A stretch of DNA of 36,576 bases from assembly GCF_004362015.1 (NCBI RefSeq), contig NZ_SNWW01000017.1, forward strand, positions 1-36,576. The letters are read 5' to 3'. Positions 23,849-31,585 of this stretch are shown piece after piece. Below the pieces are notes generated by a model, which saw nothing but the letters and a program-made list of their open reading frames with translations, made no database searches and was not told the origin of the DNA. Within the stretch, counting starts at the first letter, position 1, and each line of letters begins with the position of its first letter. The position numbers and the translations under genes were made by a program. This DNA comes from Flavobacterium chryseum. GTDB taxonomy: Bacteria > Bacteroidota > Bacteroidia > Flavobacteriales > Flavobacteriaceae.

Positions 23849-25390
23849 TTATTTTCCATACTTAGATATTAATGAGTCAAAAGTTTGTAAAAACATTTTA
23901 GTTTCCTCAACATTTTTACCAATCCAAATGTTAATCAATTTATTACAACCTAAACCCCAATATTGCTTTTGATCATTAAACCATAATTTCGCCTTTTCTC
24001 TATGAGTACGAATATCTGCAATTGAATAATCTTTAAAACAAATTTGTTTATCGTAACCTGCAAATAGCTTATCCCAAATAATTGAAGAATCAGGTTCAAC
24101 ATATAGCATTTCTGCTAATATTTTCTCAGGAGAATCATTTCCTGGGAGAATCAAGAAATTTTTATGTTTAGTTATTTCTTTCATCATCGCAGGTTTCTGG
24201 TTTACGTCTCCATCTAAACAAATTATACTTTCGGGGTAATTAAATCCTTTAATTTTTTTTCTTACTAATTCAATGTAATTATTACATCCCAATGTACACT
24301 GTATAAAGTTAAGTGAACTCTTTTTTGACTTCAAGATATTCTTTAGGAAAATTTCTGCTTCCTTATCTTCAGTAAATAACGGAACCTTGTTGGTTTTAAT
24401 TACATGTGATGACAGACTAACATTTAATTTATTTCTAATAAAATCTATAGTTGCACTATCATTAACTACTATTTCTTTGTCTATTTTTTGCAAGAAAACT
24501 ACTTTGACCTGATTTTTAAGCTTTATGTCGTTTTGAATTCCACATACTTTTTCTAAAATTGTCAAGGAATGAGTTGTAAAGATTATTTGAATTTTATAAT
24601 CAGAAGAAAATTTTCGTAGGGCTTCAATTAATTTGATCTGTGATGCAGGATACAAGGTAGTATCAATTTCATCTATTACCAGTATTCCATATTCGTATAA
24701 TGTTGGAAATTTTTCTTTCAATCTTTTGAAAGATAATATAGCAAGTAAAATTTTACCTAGATTATCTTGTCCAGAAGAATTCATTTTCCAGTCATAATGG
24801 TCTGTTGAAACCCCAAGAGTATTTTTTTGTTTACTTGATAGATAATCTACCGAACTAATTTCTAAATTATTAATTATTAATATAGTGTTATGCCATTTAT
24901 TATAAAATAATAGTTCTTCCGCAGTTAATTGAATAGCTGAATCTGTATCTAATTTATCATCTTCCCCTATCGGCATTAATCGAGACAAGCTAAGATAAAT
25001 TACTGGATAATTAAGATATCCGGAACCTTTTGTTCTATCTCCTTGCTTCCAAAACCTAATAGAATCCTTATCTCTTGCAATACTTTCAACTGAGAACGAT
25101 TCGTTACCATTTGTCTCAAGTGTCCATGTATGATGTTTTGGTTTATCAAAAGTTTTAGATAACTTAAATTTTTCAGAAAAGGATGACTTATAATTACCTC
25201 CACAAAGTGGTTTTTCATCACTTATAGGATTACTTTTATCATTGATAGAAAAAGGCTGACTTAAAAGTCCAAGTAGAGTAGTTTTTTGTGTTCCATTTTG
25301 TCCAGCGATCACTGTAATACTGGTTCCCAATTCAAATTCAATGTTATTGAAACCTCTAAATTTTTCTACATGGATTTTTTTTATCAGCAT
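23849..25390 (-). CDS. AAA ATPase with C-terminal TOPRIM-like nuclease domain (OLD-like)
   Basis: The 513-residue protein begins with an SMC/ABC-type ATPase start (IKKIHVEKFRGFNNIEF) and Walker A GQNGTQKTT (30-38). A signature-like SSGQDNLGKILLA (about 207-219), Walker B ILVIDEID (about 240) and the H-loop IIFTTHS (about 275) follow. Residues about 340-470 resemble a TOPRIM domain, with the Glu in LFTEDKEAEIFL and the Asp pair in IICLDGD. This is the architecture of OLD-family nucleases: ATP-driven dimerisation and metal-dependent DNA cleavage. It is the last gene of a minus-strand operon, 40 bases behind the methyltransferase. Together with that gene it suggests a restriction-like defence in which methylation marks self. 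Confidence 0.8.
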   Translation of the reverse strand: MLIKKIHVEKFRGFNNIEFELGTSITVIAGQNGTQKTTLLGLLSQPFSINDKSNPISDEKPLCGGNYKSSFSEKFKLSKTFDKPKHHTWTLETNGNESFSVESIARDKDSIRFWKQGDRTKGSGYLNYPVIYLSLSRLMPIGEDDKLDTDSAIQLTAEELLFYNKWHNTILIINNLEISSVDYLSSKQKNTLGVSTDHYDWKMNSSGQDNLGKILLAILSFKRLKEKFPTLYEYGILVIDEIDTTLYPASQIKLIEALRKFSSDYKIQIIFTTHSLTILEKVCGIQNDIKLKNQVKVVFLQKIDKEIVVNDSATIDFIRNKLNVSLSSHVIKTNKVPLFTEDKEAEIFLKNILKSKKSSLNFIQCTLGCNNYIELVRKKIKGFNYPESIICLDGDVNQKPAMMKEITKHKNFLILPGNDSPEKILAEMLYVEPDSSIIWDKLFAGYDKQICFKDYSIADIRTHREKAKLWFNDQKQYWGLGCNKLINIWIGKNVEETKMFLQTFDSLISKYGK

Positions 25391-25430
25391 GAAAATTTTA
25401 TTTTTATAATTAAGAAATGAAAAATAGAAA

Positions 25431-26339
25431 CTATTTTTTATCGGAATAAATAATCTCTTTACTGTTCTTTTTTTTATGTAGCTTGAATTTTAGAGGACTC
25501 CAGTTTTCTATATTTGGACTCAGAATTGTTGGACTAAAGAAAAGGATTTCTTGTCCAACTCTTGATTTATATGCTGTATGCTTGAATGAAAATTCTTTTT
25601 TACTACAGTCATCATATAGTATGTTTATTTCGGGTACATTATCATATGAAACTATCCATTTGATGTTTGTAATTCCTTTTATTTTGTTACTTACTAATTC
25701 ATGATTTTTATCTTCATAATGGTTCATATACAAGCTACTTGCTTTTAAATAGTATGGTGGATCAAAATAAAATATTACATTATCATCTTCTGCCTGTTCT
25801 TGGATAATATCAATTAATGCAATAGCATCTTCGTTAAACAGCAAAATATCTTCCTTCCTTGATGCAATAAGCATAATTCTTTCAATTAAATCTTTTTTAT
25901 TAAATCTACAGTCCATCAGATAATTGCCATTTTGTTCGATTCCTCCAATTAAGCCAGCATTTATTATTCCTGATCGATTAGTTCTGTTTAAATAAAATGT
26001 TGAAAAACCCAATTCTAAAAGTCCAACTTCTTCTTTGTTTTGCTGAACATTTCTTTGTTTTCTCCATTCACTAACAGTAAATGTTGAATTTTCAATCAAA
26101 TCACATAATTCTTTCGTATGATTAAGAACTGAATACCAAAAAGCATAAATAGATCTATCTTTATCATTAAGGGTTATTTTATTTACAAACCCTTCAAAAA
26201 GTAGAAATAAAGCAACAGATGCCCCTCCTGAATAAGGCTCTACATAATGTCCATTAATGTTGTTATCAATACAAATTTTTGCAATAAATGCTGATAATTT
26301 ATTTTTACCTCCAGGGTATCTAAGTGGTGAATAGAACAT
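25431..26339 (-). CDS. D12-class N6-adenine DNA methyltransferase
   Basis: The 302-residue protein shows the Dam/D12 order: YPGGKNKL (8-15, AdoMet-binding start), YVEPYSGGASVAL (32-44), TLNDKD (57-61) and the catalytic DPPY (193-196, YFDPPYYL). It should methylate adenine at N6 in a short DNA sequence that cannot be read from the protein. The C-terminal tail (LHKKKNSKEIIYSDKK) is basic. Its ATG overlaps the stop of the ParB-like gene by one base (TAATG), and the AAA ATPase gene follows after 40 bases. As no classic restriction endonuclease is present, the partner effector is most likely the AAA/TOPRIM protein. Confidence 0.92.
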   Translation of the reverse strand: MFYSPLRYPGGKNKLSAFIAKICIDNNINGHYVEPYSGGASVALFLLFEGFVNKITLNDKDRSIYAFWYSVLNHTKELCDLIENSTFTVSEWRKQRNVQQNKEEVGLLELGFSTFYLNRTNRSGIINAGLIGGIEQNGNYLMDCRFNKKDLIERIMLIASRKEDILLFNEDAIALIDIIQEQAEDDNVIFYFDPPYYLKASSLYMNHYEDKNHELVSNKIKGITNIKWIVSYDNVPEINILYDDCSKKEFSFKHTAYKSRVGQEILFFSPTILSPNIENWSPLKFKLHKKKNSKEIIYSDKK

Positions 26340-27895
26340 TAATCTTTATTTAAATTTTCGCTCAAAGTTACAAATAATGGTTCTAAATGTTTCCAAGCTC
26401 TTTTATTATGAGTCAAATCTACAAAAGTCTCAATATTATGTACGGCTAAATCCAATTCTTCTTTAACATTATCAAAGTACTTTTTTAAATTTTTTGAAGT
26501 TTGAACATCAAAAAAATTATCTAGTTCATAATTTTTAAAATAATCCAACATTATCTTCAAACTAGCATTAGAATAATCTTTTGATGAATTAAATCTTAAG
26601 ATGTTCATTAAGTTGTCTTTACTGATAGTATCTTGAACTCCATGATTATTTTTTATATAATCAATCACCAGGCTGACCTTTTTTCCACTGTCTTCAATAG
26701 TTTTTTTACTTGTTTTATCTGACAAGCTTTCAAAAAGATCATTCGTTTTTAGATAATAATACAAGCTTTGTTCTAGGTAAGTCCTAAGTAATAGAGCAAA
26801 TGAATAAAATTTTTCATTTGGTAAACTTTTCAATTCGAGAAACAAACTATCTAATTTATCATTATTAAAATAGATATCAGTATCTTTAGGAATCACTCTT
26901 TCAAAGAAAGTATTTTTTATTGCCTTTTTTCTTCTTTGATTAATTTTTGCTTTTTCTTCATCTAGATTAGATTTTTGCTTTGTAGCCTTACTCACCACTG
27001 ATTGCTTTTCAGGAACACTAAGGTTAAAATCAGCATTTGCTTTTAACTTTTTTACAAATTCTTTTTTATCATCTTCTTTATTAAATTCCCTTGAGAATCG
27101 TTCAGAATCAATTATAATTTTAAAAATAATAAGAAGTCTTTTGTCAAATTCTTCTCTAGGGATATTAATTATTAATTCTCCATTTTCATCATCAAAATCA
27201 ATTCCTAAAAGCAATCGTGCTTCATCATAAGAATAAAATCTTTCTAAATTTGTAAAATCAAATTTATCTATTTCAATAATAATATCTTCTTCTTTTTCAA
27301 GGAGCTCTTTGCCTTCTAAAAATAAATTGTATGCTTTTAGAGGCTTAACAATTTTAGTAATAGATTCATTTAAAACATCTGCTATATCTTCAATTGATAA
27401 TCCATCTTCATAATACATGTCAGCTACAAATGCATATTGATTTCCTGTTTTCCATTTTTGCAACGAGTCTCCTTTATGTCTTTCATAAATTATAGGATTA
27501 GCTAATAGTCTATTTGGAGCTATATAACACTTTAGTTTTTTTCCAACTGGAAAATTGTTTTTTAAGATATTTTGAAGTAAAATATTTGCTTTCGCTTTTG
27601 AAAGATATTTACTCGGGTCTTGCAAAAGCTTTAACGCACCTGTCCTTCTATTTCCTTCGAGGATAATCTTTTTGTCATTTTCTATACATATAATAGGTTC
27701 TTCACCAACAAAATATCCTTCTTCTGAAATCTTTTTTGCTAATTCATATACTTTTTCATTTGCAATTAAAAATTTAAGAATTTCAGGTTGATTTAAATTT
27801 ACCTCCCTATACTTTAATCGTGGATTATTTAAATCTAAATGAAGTGAATTTAAGGAATATTCGTAATGCTCCCATAGTGAATAGTCAATATACAT
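26339..27895 (-). CDS. ParB-like N-terminal domain protein, first gene of the methyltransferase operon
   Basis: The 518-residue protein has a ParB/sulfiredoxin-like N-terminal fold: LHLDLNNPRLKY (about 18-29), then FVGEEPIICIENDKKIILEGNRRTGALKLL (about 62-91). The motif EGNRRTGAL is the counterpart of the ENxRRxxAL nucleotide-binding box. A ParB-type HTH is likely at about 165-195 (GLSIEDIADVLNESITKI). Residues about 285-345 are Lys-rich and coiled, and the C-terminal third (LLLRTYLEQSLYYYLKTND, then NVKEELDLAVHN) looks helical. Such ParB-like proteins can bind CTP or ATP, or cut DNA. Here it is coupled to a methyltransferase, so a role in target recognition or restriction rather than chromosome partition is likely. 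Confidence 0.75.
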   Translation of the reverse strand: MYIDYSLWEHYEYSLNSLHLDLNNPRLKYREVNLNQPEILKFLIANEKVYELAKKISEEGYFVGEEPIICIENDKKIILEGNRRTGALKLLQDPSKYLSKAKANILLQNILKNNFPVGKKLKCYIAPNRLLANPIIYERHKGDSLQKWKTGNQYAFVADMYYEDGLSIEDIADVLNESITKIVKPLKAYNLFLEGKELLEKEEDIIIEIDKFDFTNLERFYSYDEARLLLGIDFDDENGELIINIPREEFDKRLLIIFKIIIDSERFSREFNKEDDKKEFVKKLKANADFNLSVPEKQSVVSKATKQKSNLDEEKAKINQRRKKAIKNTFFERVIPKDTDIYFNNDKLDSLFLELKSLPNEKFYSFALLLRTYLEQSLYYYLKTNDLFESLSDKTSKKTIEDSGKKVSLVIDYIKNNHGVQDTISKDNLMNILRFNSSKDYSNASLKIMLDYFKNYELDNFFDVQTSKNLKKYFDNVKEELDLAVHNIETFVDLTHNKRAWKHLEPLFVTLSENLNKD

Positions 27896-28369
27896 GTAAT
27901 AAAAGATTTAAGTTAAGATTCTAAAGATATCAATTTAATAATAAAAATTAAGTCAATATTAAATCTTGTAAATTTCTTACCTGATGTAATGTTATTGAAC
28001 TTCCAATTCTATCTCTGTACACTCTGAAATTTAGTATTTTTACTTTCATTTTTAATGTTTTTTTAAGCCCGCTTTAGATGGCTCCAATCTTATAATTTAG
28101 CATGCTTTTGAAGCATAAAATAAAAATTGCATCCACGTCACAAATAACAATAATAAATTCCTTATTGCATTACGGAAAACCGTAACAAGGAAGTGATTCT
28201 AAAAATTATACACAATAGGTATTTATACTGTTTTTTGATTTCAGAATTTATTTAGCTTTGTTAGGTGCAAAAAACCTCTGTCTATAGATATTTCTCAATT
28301 GGCTATGTTTATTATACTAAAAACCACTTCAAATGAAGTGGTTTTAGTTCTAAAGCTCTTTCGCTAAAA
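27896..28369. other. Intergenic region between defence operon and Rhs tip 2
   Basis: No supported gene. It must hold the ParB operon promoter. A hairpin TTACGG-AAAA-CCGTAA sits at 28170-28185, flanked by CCTT (28160) and AAGG (28187). A terminator occupies the right end (28320-28345). A 33-codon frame at about 27948-28049 (minus) was seen but is not convincing. This interval is where the right border of the inserted DNA could lie, but no att repeat was found. Confidence 0.5.
28320..28345 (-). terminator. Terminator of the zincin-tip operon
   Basis: AAAACCACTTC (28320-28330) pairs with GAAGTGGTTTT (28335-28345) around AAAT. On the minus strand the stem ends in a T run. It lies 25 bases past the stop of the DUF1493 gene. 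Confidence 0.88.
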
Positions 28370-28705
28370 TTATAAAAAAGTATTTTCATCTAATTTCCCT
28401 GCTATTATCGCCTTTTCAAGATGACCTATTGTAAAAGATTTTCTTTCTTTCTTTTTTTTGTTTGTTAAAAATCTAATAATTGCTGGTAATATAAAATCGC
28501 CTTCGGGACTAAAATAATCACTTGCCATAAATCTTGATACATCTACATTAAATCCTTTGCCAAAAGCAACTATGAACTCTACGGCATCCTCACCATAAAC
28601 CCCTAAATCATTTTCAATTTGTGTTGACCGAGTTATTATTTGATCATTAACCGCAGATTGATTTACCACAAATTCCTTTAACTTATTGAATATTTCTTCA
28701 TTCAT
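28370..28705 (-). CDS. DUF1493 family protein (acyl-carrier-like fold)
   Basis: The 111-residue acidic protein matches DUF1493: STQIENDLGVYGEDAVEFIVAFGKGFNVDVSRF (27-59), then DYFSPEGD and, near the end, FTIGHLEKAIIAGKLDE. DUF1493 proteins resemble acyl carrier proteins in fold, but the Asp-Ser-Leu phosphopantetheine site is replaced by GEDAV, so it carries no acyl chain. The gene is 41 bases behind the lipoprotein gene and closes the operon that starts with an Rhs zincin tip. Family members often neighbour polymorphic toxins, so a cytoplasmic immunity role is a fair guess. Confidence 0.85.
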   Translation of the reverse strand: MNEEIFNKLKEFVVNQSAVNDQIITRSTQIENDLGVYGEDAVEFIVAFGKGFNVDVSRFMASDYFSPEGDFILPAIIRFLTNKKKKERKSFTIGHLEKAIIAGKLDENTFL

Positions 28706-28746
28706 GATATCCTTATTTTTTCAGAGTAGGACTATATTCAGTTATC

Positions 28747-29346
28747 TCATTTATCTTTTAAAATTTCAATTTGTTTCATCGATAATAAAAGAAAGAAATC
28801 TGAACTAATAATAGTGCTATTTTCTGCGTAGGTGACAGTTATATCATTCTCATTTTTACCTTCCCCAAATTTAGTATTATAACTTTCTCTATCAAATTTA
28901 AAACTAGAGCTTACCGCATATTCTTTGGCTTTCTCCCATTTCCCATTTCTGTAAATGTATTTAAGAACTTTTGATGTACCTGTTCCATTTTGAAGTATGA
29001 TATAAGATATTTTGGTGGCTATTTCTCCTGACTCATTAGCTTCAACAATATAAAATTTATCATCCCAATCATTAAGATATTGGTTAAGGAGCTTATACCG
29101 TATTGAATTTTTATTCAATTGATTTAAATCTCCCACATCAATATATGATTTGAAAGCTTCTAATCTATTTTTATATAATGATTTCTGATATTCATCATTT
29201 ATAGATTTTTCCTGTAGCTGCATTGAATTAGCAGTAGCTATATTCCAATTTATAAAAATTTTATCTGTTTTATTTTCACTATTATTTATATAGCGTCCAC
29301 ATGACGATAATGTTATTATCATTAAGCAATAAAAAATATTTTTCAT
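28747..29346 (-). CDS. Putative lipoprotein next to the zincin toxin
   Basis: The start chosen is the ATG at 29346, 5 bases past the toxin stop; a longer start at 29376 overlaps the toxin gene and would precede the signal with polar residues. The 199-residue protein begins MKNIFYCLMIITLSSCG, a lipoprotein signal with the lipid Cys at residue 16. The rest is a soluble alpha/beta protein of no recognised family (YIDVGDLNQLNKNSIRYKLL, then FYIVEANESGEIATKISYII and YRNGKWEKAKEY). It is anchored in the cell envelope. Its position between toxin tip and DUF1493 suggests an immunity protein acting in the periplasm, but this is a guess from position. Confidence 0.65.
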   Translation of the reverse strand: MKNIFYCLMIITLSSCGRYINNSENKTDKIFINWNIATANSMQLQEKSINDEYQKSLYKNRLEAFKSYIDVGDLNQLNKNSIRYKLLNQYLNDWDDKFYIVEANESGEIATKISYIILQNGTGTSKVLKYIYRNGKWEKAKEYAVSSSFKFDRESYNTKFGEGKNENDITVTYAENSTIISSDFFLLLSMKQIEILKDK

Positions 29347-29350
29347 TTTT

Positions 29351-30067
29351 TTAATTATATGGTTGTTTTCTTTCAACGACTCCTTGTTCCTTACGTATTT
29401 GAGAATCGACCGCTCTAACTTGTATTTCGCTTTCGGTCAATGTTCCTTTTGTTCCGTCGTCAGGGTCAATTTTTGTGTCATTTACTTTTACACTGCGGGT
29501 TCCTGTAGCATTTTCTTTAGCATGAGCTAATTCATGCCCAAGTCCAATAAAAGCTGGTCTACCTTTTGTTCCATCTGCATTAACGATAGTTTCACCCTTT
29601 CCATTTGGATTATATTTTACAGTTGAATCTGTTCCTGGTCCAGGACCTTTCGAAGTAATAAGACTATCCATACCAGAATCTGCTTTTGTACCATTATCAC
29701 CCCAAGACTGTTCAACTGTAGTAGTTTTAGGTGATTCAATCAAACTAGATATCAAATCTGTTCCAATGGATAGTGTCTTATCTGCATTACTACCTCCTTT
29801 TTGTTCAATAGTAACTTTGCCATCCTCCGAAATAGTCAACTTATCATTCGTAAGTTTTTGTAAATCATTTAATGCAGTTTGTTTATATGATGCCGAGCCC
29901 CAAATTATGATGTCATTTGGTCCCATTCCATCAGGGTCAGTAAACCTCATAGGATTATTAAATGCATAATTATACGGTGACCACCTTCTCATTTGTTCCG
30001 CCAGCGGGTCGATGTTCATCCACCTGCCGATTGCAGGGTCATAATTACGTGCTCCATAATCGTACAA
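29351..30067 (-). CDS. Orphan Rhs tip with zincin (HExxH, M91-like) toxin domain
   Basis: The frame is open up to 30146 and upstream of 30067 reads KPYKYNYNGKELQDELGLNL, the Rhs core, until it meets IS1 DNA. So this is the 3' end of an rhs gene cut off from its 5' part, with only a TTG at 30067 as start. Residues 1-47 (YDYGARNYDPAIGRWMNIDP, ending FTDPDG) are the core end. After a linker, the toxin domain has GLGHELAHAKE with HELAH at 178-182, a zinc protease motif; a later Glu in TESEIQVRAVD may be the third ligand. This resembles M91/NleD-type effector peptidases. It is followed by a lipoprotein and a DUF1493 gene as likely protection. Confidence 0.8.
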   Translation of the reverse strand: MYDYGARNYDPAIGRWMNIDPLAEQMRRWSPYNYAFNNPMRFTDPDGMGPNDIIIWGSASYKQTALNDLQKLTNDKLTISEDGKVTIEQKGGSNADKTLSIGTDLISSLIESPKTTTVEQSWGDNGTKADSGMDSLITSKGPGPGTDSTVKYNPNGKGETIVNADGTKGRPAFIGLGHELAHAKENATGTRSVKVNDTKIDPDDGTKGTLTESEIQVRAVDSQIRKEQGVVERKQPYN

Positions 30068-30142
30068 GTTAAGCCCCAGCTCGTCTTGGAGCTCCTTTCC
30101 GTTATAATTATACTTATAAGGTTTTGCGACTATTTTTACAAG

Positions 30143-31046
30143 GTTTTACCTGTTAAATGCAAAGTTTTTAAGAACATGATTTTAAAGGATAAACTTACTG
30201 TTTTATTACTCAAATCCAAAAATAAATCTTTAAAACAGCAGTAAAAACAACTAAACTTTTACTAAAGCAGATTGTCCGTCTGTTTAATCTTTTAAGATGA
30301 GTTCTGAGTGTCAAATTTTTCCTTTCAATATGGTTTGTCCCGAAACGTTTTACCGAATGCAGTTTCTCATCAATCAAATATCTATAGTTTTTTAATCTGT
30401 CTGTAAATATCTTTTTTGCTTCTGATAATTTCAGAGTCTCTAAAACACTGCTCAATGTTTTATTGGTTCGTTTCCCAACATTAAAACTCACAACTGTTTT
30501 AGAATTCTTTTCCAATGCATAAACCAGCCAGATATAATTTTTCTTGTGTCTGATATAAGTGCACAGCTCATCGACTTCATAAGTTTTACCTTTGCTGATA
30601 ATGGGTTTGGAAATACTTCCGGCAATAGAAACAATCCTTTTCAATAATGTTGTAGTAGAAATATTTAATATTCTTGCTGTACTTCTTATTCCTAATCCCT
30701 CTTTGGTTAATTGAATGATATTTTGATTGATATTTAATTTGTAAGCTTGATTTGTATAACTTTCTATAAAACGGTGACAGCACATTTTACAATAGTACTG
30801 CTGTTTATAGTTTTTAGTTCTCCCATTTTTAATAACCTTTTTCTCTTTACATTTTGGACAATTTACATCATCACTAACTTTGGAACACCTTGTCGAATTT
30901 TTATTCATTTTAGCACATTTAAGGTAATATTAAAACAAAAAAGATGAGCATCACTGCTCATCTTAAAATTATTTATTTCTAAAATTTGCTCAATTTCAAA
31001 AGGTTAGAAATCTAAAATCTCATATCACTAACTTTGAAACACTACC
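30143..31046 (-). mobile_element. IS1-family insertion sequence
   Basis: The outer end at 31046 (reverse complement GGTAGTGTTTCAAAGTTAG) is shared with the truncated copy at 421. The other end is less certain: the rhs frame stops at about 30146, and GGTTTTACC with CAAAGTTTTT follows from 30143, so the end is placed there; 30121 is an alternative. No clear target duplication is visible. The element separates the zincin Rhs tip from the upstream Rhs-SUKH unit. Confidence 0.75.
30210..30908 (-). CDS. IS1-family transposase
   Basis: The 232-residue single-frame protein combines the InsA-type zinc ribbon (CPKCKEKKVIKNGR, YYCKMCCHRF, residues 17-45) and HTH (LTKEGLGIRSTARILNISTTTLLKRI, about 68-93) with the InsB-type DDE catalytic domain. 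Visible are Asp in YEVDELCTYI (about 112), Asp in IFTDRLKNYRYLI (about 165) and Glu in HIERKNLTLRTHLKRLNRRT (about 196), spaced as in IS1. Unlike classic IS1 it needs no frameshift to make the full enzyme. It looks complete and may be active, and it shares high similarity with the fragment at 74-283. Confidence 0.92.
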   Translation of the reverse strand: MNKNSTRCSKVSDDVNCPKCKEKKVIKNGRTKNYKQQYYCKMCCHRFIESYTNQAYKLNINQNIIQLTKEGLGIRSTARILNISTTTLLKRIVSIAGSISKPIISKGKTYEVDELCTYIRHKKNYIWLVYALEKNSKTVVSFNVGKRTNKTLSSVLETLKLSEAKKIFTDRLKNYRYLIDEKLHSVKRFGTNHIERKNLTLRTHLKRLNRRTICFSKSLVVFTAVLKIYFWI

Positions 31047-31113
31047 AAAAAATTCAATATCACCACAGGTACATTTACGGCTATTCCGTAATAATATCAT
31101 TACATGATAAACC

Positions 31114-31144
31114 AAAAAGCCACTCCGTAATGAAGTGGCTTTTT
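31114..31144 (-). terminator. Terminator downstream of the SUKH immunity gene
   Basis: AAAAAGCCACT (31114-31124) and AGTGGCTTTTT (31134-31144) are perfect 11-bp arms around a 9-base loop, with further T residues on the plus strand. It lies 71 bases past the stop of the minus-strand gene ending at 31215. Confidence 0.8.
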
Positions 31145-31214
31145 TTTGTTTACTTTAGATTACGGGTAAGAAGTCAAGATATATTAAGAGCAAATCTGAA
31201 ACACTAGCGTAGAG

Positions 31215-31580
31215 CTATATGTTGTCGATGAAATCTGAAAAACTCTTATTTACAAATATTGACTCTTCTTTTGACATACCTATAAAAGGCATCTCATAAA
31301 TGTCGCCAGTATTTTTTTCTATGGCAAAAGCGGTATCTCCTCCATCAGAGCCAAAAATAAAAAATTCAGGAGCATACTCTTCAACGTTATAATCCACATT
31401 AAGCTGAATCATCTCAGTTAATGCCCATAAAATAACATACTTTTCGTCGGTACTTATCTCAGCACCATCAGCTTCTTTAAAAAAATCTAAAAAACCTTCA
31501 GGCAAAATAAAATTAACTTGCTTTAAAAAGATTTCAACTTCTTCCGAAGTTGGTGCAAAATTTTTATCTATATTTTTCAT
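31215..31580 (-). CDS. SMI1/KNR4 (SUKH) family immunity protein
   Basis: The 121-residue acidic protein fits the SUKH fold: NFILPEGFLDFFKEADGAEI (28-47), a middle strand EKYVILWALTEMIQLN and FFIFGSDGGDTAFAIEKNTGDIYEMPFIG (about 73-101), ending SFSDFIDNI. SUKH proteins are the most common immunity proteins of bacterial polymorphic nuclease toxins. The gene starts 5 bases past the stop of the Rhs toxin gene, so the pair is co-transcribed. It most likely blocks the HNH-like tip of that protein in the cytoplasm. Confidence 0.92.
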   Translation of the reverse strand: MKNIDKNFAPTSEEVEIFLKQVNFILPEGFLDFFKEADGAEISTDEKYVILWALTEMIQLNVDYNVEEYAPEFFIFGSDGGDTAFAIEKNTGDIYEMPFIGMSKEESIFVNKSFSDFIDNI

Positions 31581-31585
31581 TTATT

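Noticed and set aside
27948..28049. 33-codon minus-strand frame upstream of the ParB-like gene
   Set aside because: It is short, with no homologue that I recognise; a truncated gene start is possible but not supported.
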